Below, piece by piece: positions 63,557-64,000 of a stretch of 64,000 bases of DNA (the first letter of the stretch is position 1; every line of letters begins with the position of its first letter). The translations under genes were made by a program, and so were the position numbers. This DNA comes from Lentimicrobium saccharophilum (GTDB lineage Bacteria > Bacteroidota > Bacteroidia > Bacteroidales > Lentimicrobiaceae): contig NZ_DF968182.1 of assembly GCF_001192835.1 (NCBI RefSeq), positions 967,748 through 1,031,747 of the forward strand, written 5' to 3'. The notes below the pieces were generated by a model. The model had not been told where the DNA came from, ran no database searches, and saw only the letters and a list, made by a program, of their open reading frames with translations.

Positions 63557-64000
63557 GACTTGAAAATGCTCATGCAATGCAATAAAATTCTCCAAACTAT
63601 CAAACAACTGAAGCGGCAAAGAGTCGCTGATTAACATTTTTTTGCCTTTCAGGTATTCATGAATGGAAGAGAAAGGATAATCCCTGAAATAAGTACAAAC
63701 CTTGTGATGAACCGGATTGCAATGAACATACAGAATTATTCTTCTCAGATATTCTTCATCAGAGATCAGCTTACGTTCATAATTCTTCTCAAAAAGGCTG
63801 CCTGTCCGTCCTGTGGATTTATTGATGGCTTTGGCATATGCGTTGAACATATTTGAAAATGCCTGAAACGGTCTCTTTCTGAATTTCTCTGGCAGGTCAG
63901 ATTCATCCTTAACCCTTAGAACAAAGTGAAAATGGTTCTTCATCAGGCAATAGGCATAAATGTCCGCTGAGGACAACAGATGCCTTTCCATCAGACGAAG
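63521..64000 (-). CDS. REP-associated tyrosine transposase (Y1/IS200-like), 5' part outside window
   Basis: At least 159 codons are open to the right edge. The ATG at 63991 is not a likely start, because the family's N-terminal strand normally lies about 40 residues earlier and the frame is open beyond it. The metal-binding HUH motif is CLMKNHFHFVLRV (His-Phe-His). KAINKSTGRTGSLFEKNYERKLI and ILYVHCNPVHHKV followed by RDYPFSSIHEYL match REP-associated transposases (RAYTs). Such enzymes cleave single-stranded DNA at REP palindromes, and one candidate palindrome overlaps the stop codon. A single-copy domesticated role is possible. Confidence 0.85.
   Translation of the reverse strand, partial: LRLMERHLLSSADIYAYCLMKNHFHFVLRVKDESDLPEKFRKRPFQAFSNMFNAYAKAINKSTGRTGSLFEKNYERKLISDEEYLRRIILYVHCNPVHHKVCTYFRDYPFSSIHEYLKGKKMLISDSLPLQLFDSLENFIALHEHFQVNHSGFKNINPS

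Overview
The window looks like Bacteroidota, probably an environmental Bacteroidales-like lineage. Five large exported proteins end in type IX secretion (T9SS) sorting domains. Start codons usually lack Shine-Dalgarno sequences, and several upstream regions carry the Bacteroidota promoter form TTTG-N19-20-TAnnTTTG. A cobalamin riboswitch heads a BtuB/BtuG-type operon, and intergenic regions are full of dispersed palindromic repeats. No T9SS machinery, rRNA, tRNA, CRISPR array or prophage was seen.

Layout. 1-6.4 kb (minus): start of an unknown membrane protein, a thioester-type alpha-2-macroglobulin lipoprotein and a GNAT acetyltransferase. 6.4-21.5 kb (minus): a chaperone-usher type fimbrial locus. 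In transcription order it holds two near-identical copies of a DUF4402 pilin pair, a PapD-like chaperone with its own promoter, a 2142-residue adhesin with a T9SS C-terminus, a third DUF4402 subunit, and an usher-like protein fused to regulatory-like domains and a SPOR domain. 22.0-29.1 kb (plus): xdhC, the two xanthine dehydrogenase subunits, ygeY and ygeW, a purine-catabolism cluster. 29.2-36.1 kb (plus): a PepSY membrane protein, then the riboswitch operon (DUF6580 transporter, T9SS-sorted DUF4465 protein, BtuB-like receptor, BtuG-like propeller lipoprotein). 36.2-38.9 kb (minus): a divergent acylphosphatase and a YyaL/DUF255 protein. 39.5-44.2 kb (plus): an S8 protease with T9SS signal. 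44.3-49.3 kb: pabA (minus) and pabB-pabC (plus), divergent and separated by 2.9 kb of repeats. 50.3-57.3 kb (minus): two T9SS proteins sharing an almost identical C-terminal half, each followed by a near-identical 80-residue peptide gene. 59.7-64 kb (minus): a GH13 alpha-amylase with T9SS signal and a REP-type tyrosine transposase next to a palindrome.

The strongest candidate for an under-described system is the fimbrial locus. The two abundant DUF4402 subunits carry the classical chaperone-usher pilin C-terminal signature (glycine 14th from the end, tyrosine next to last). The genes sit with a chaperone and an usher, while the putative tip adhesin carries a T9SS sorting signal. The pilin pair is duplicated with identical mature pilin A sequence, and each pair has a terminator-like hairpin between its genes and another after the second gene. 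The remaining noteworthy material is the layered repeat landscape: a hairpin family with conserved flanks, period-8 arrays alternating with a 95-bp element, and approximately 460-480 bp tandem units, concentrated at the borders of duplicated or T9SS genes.
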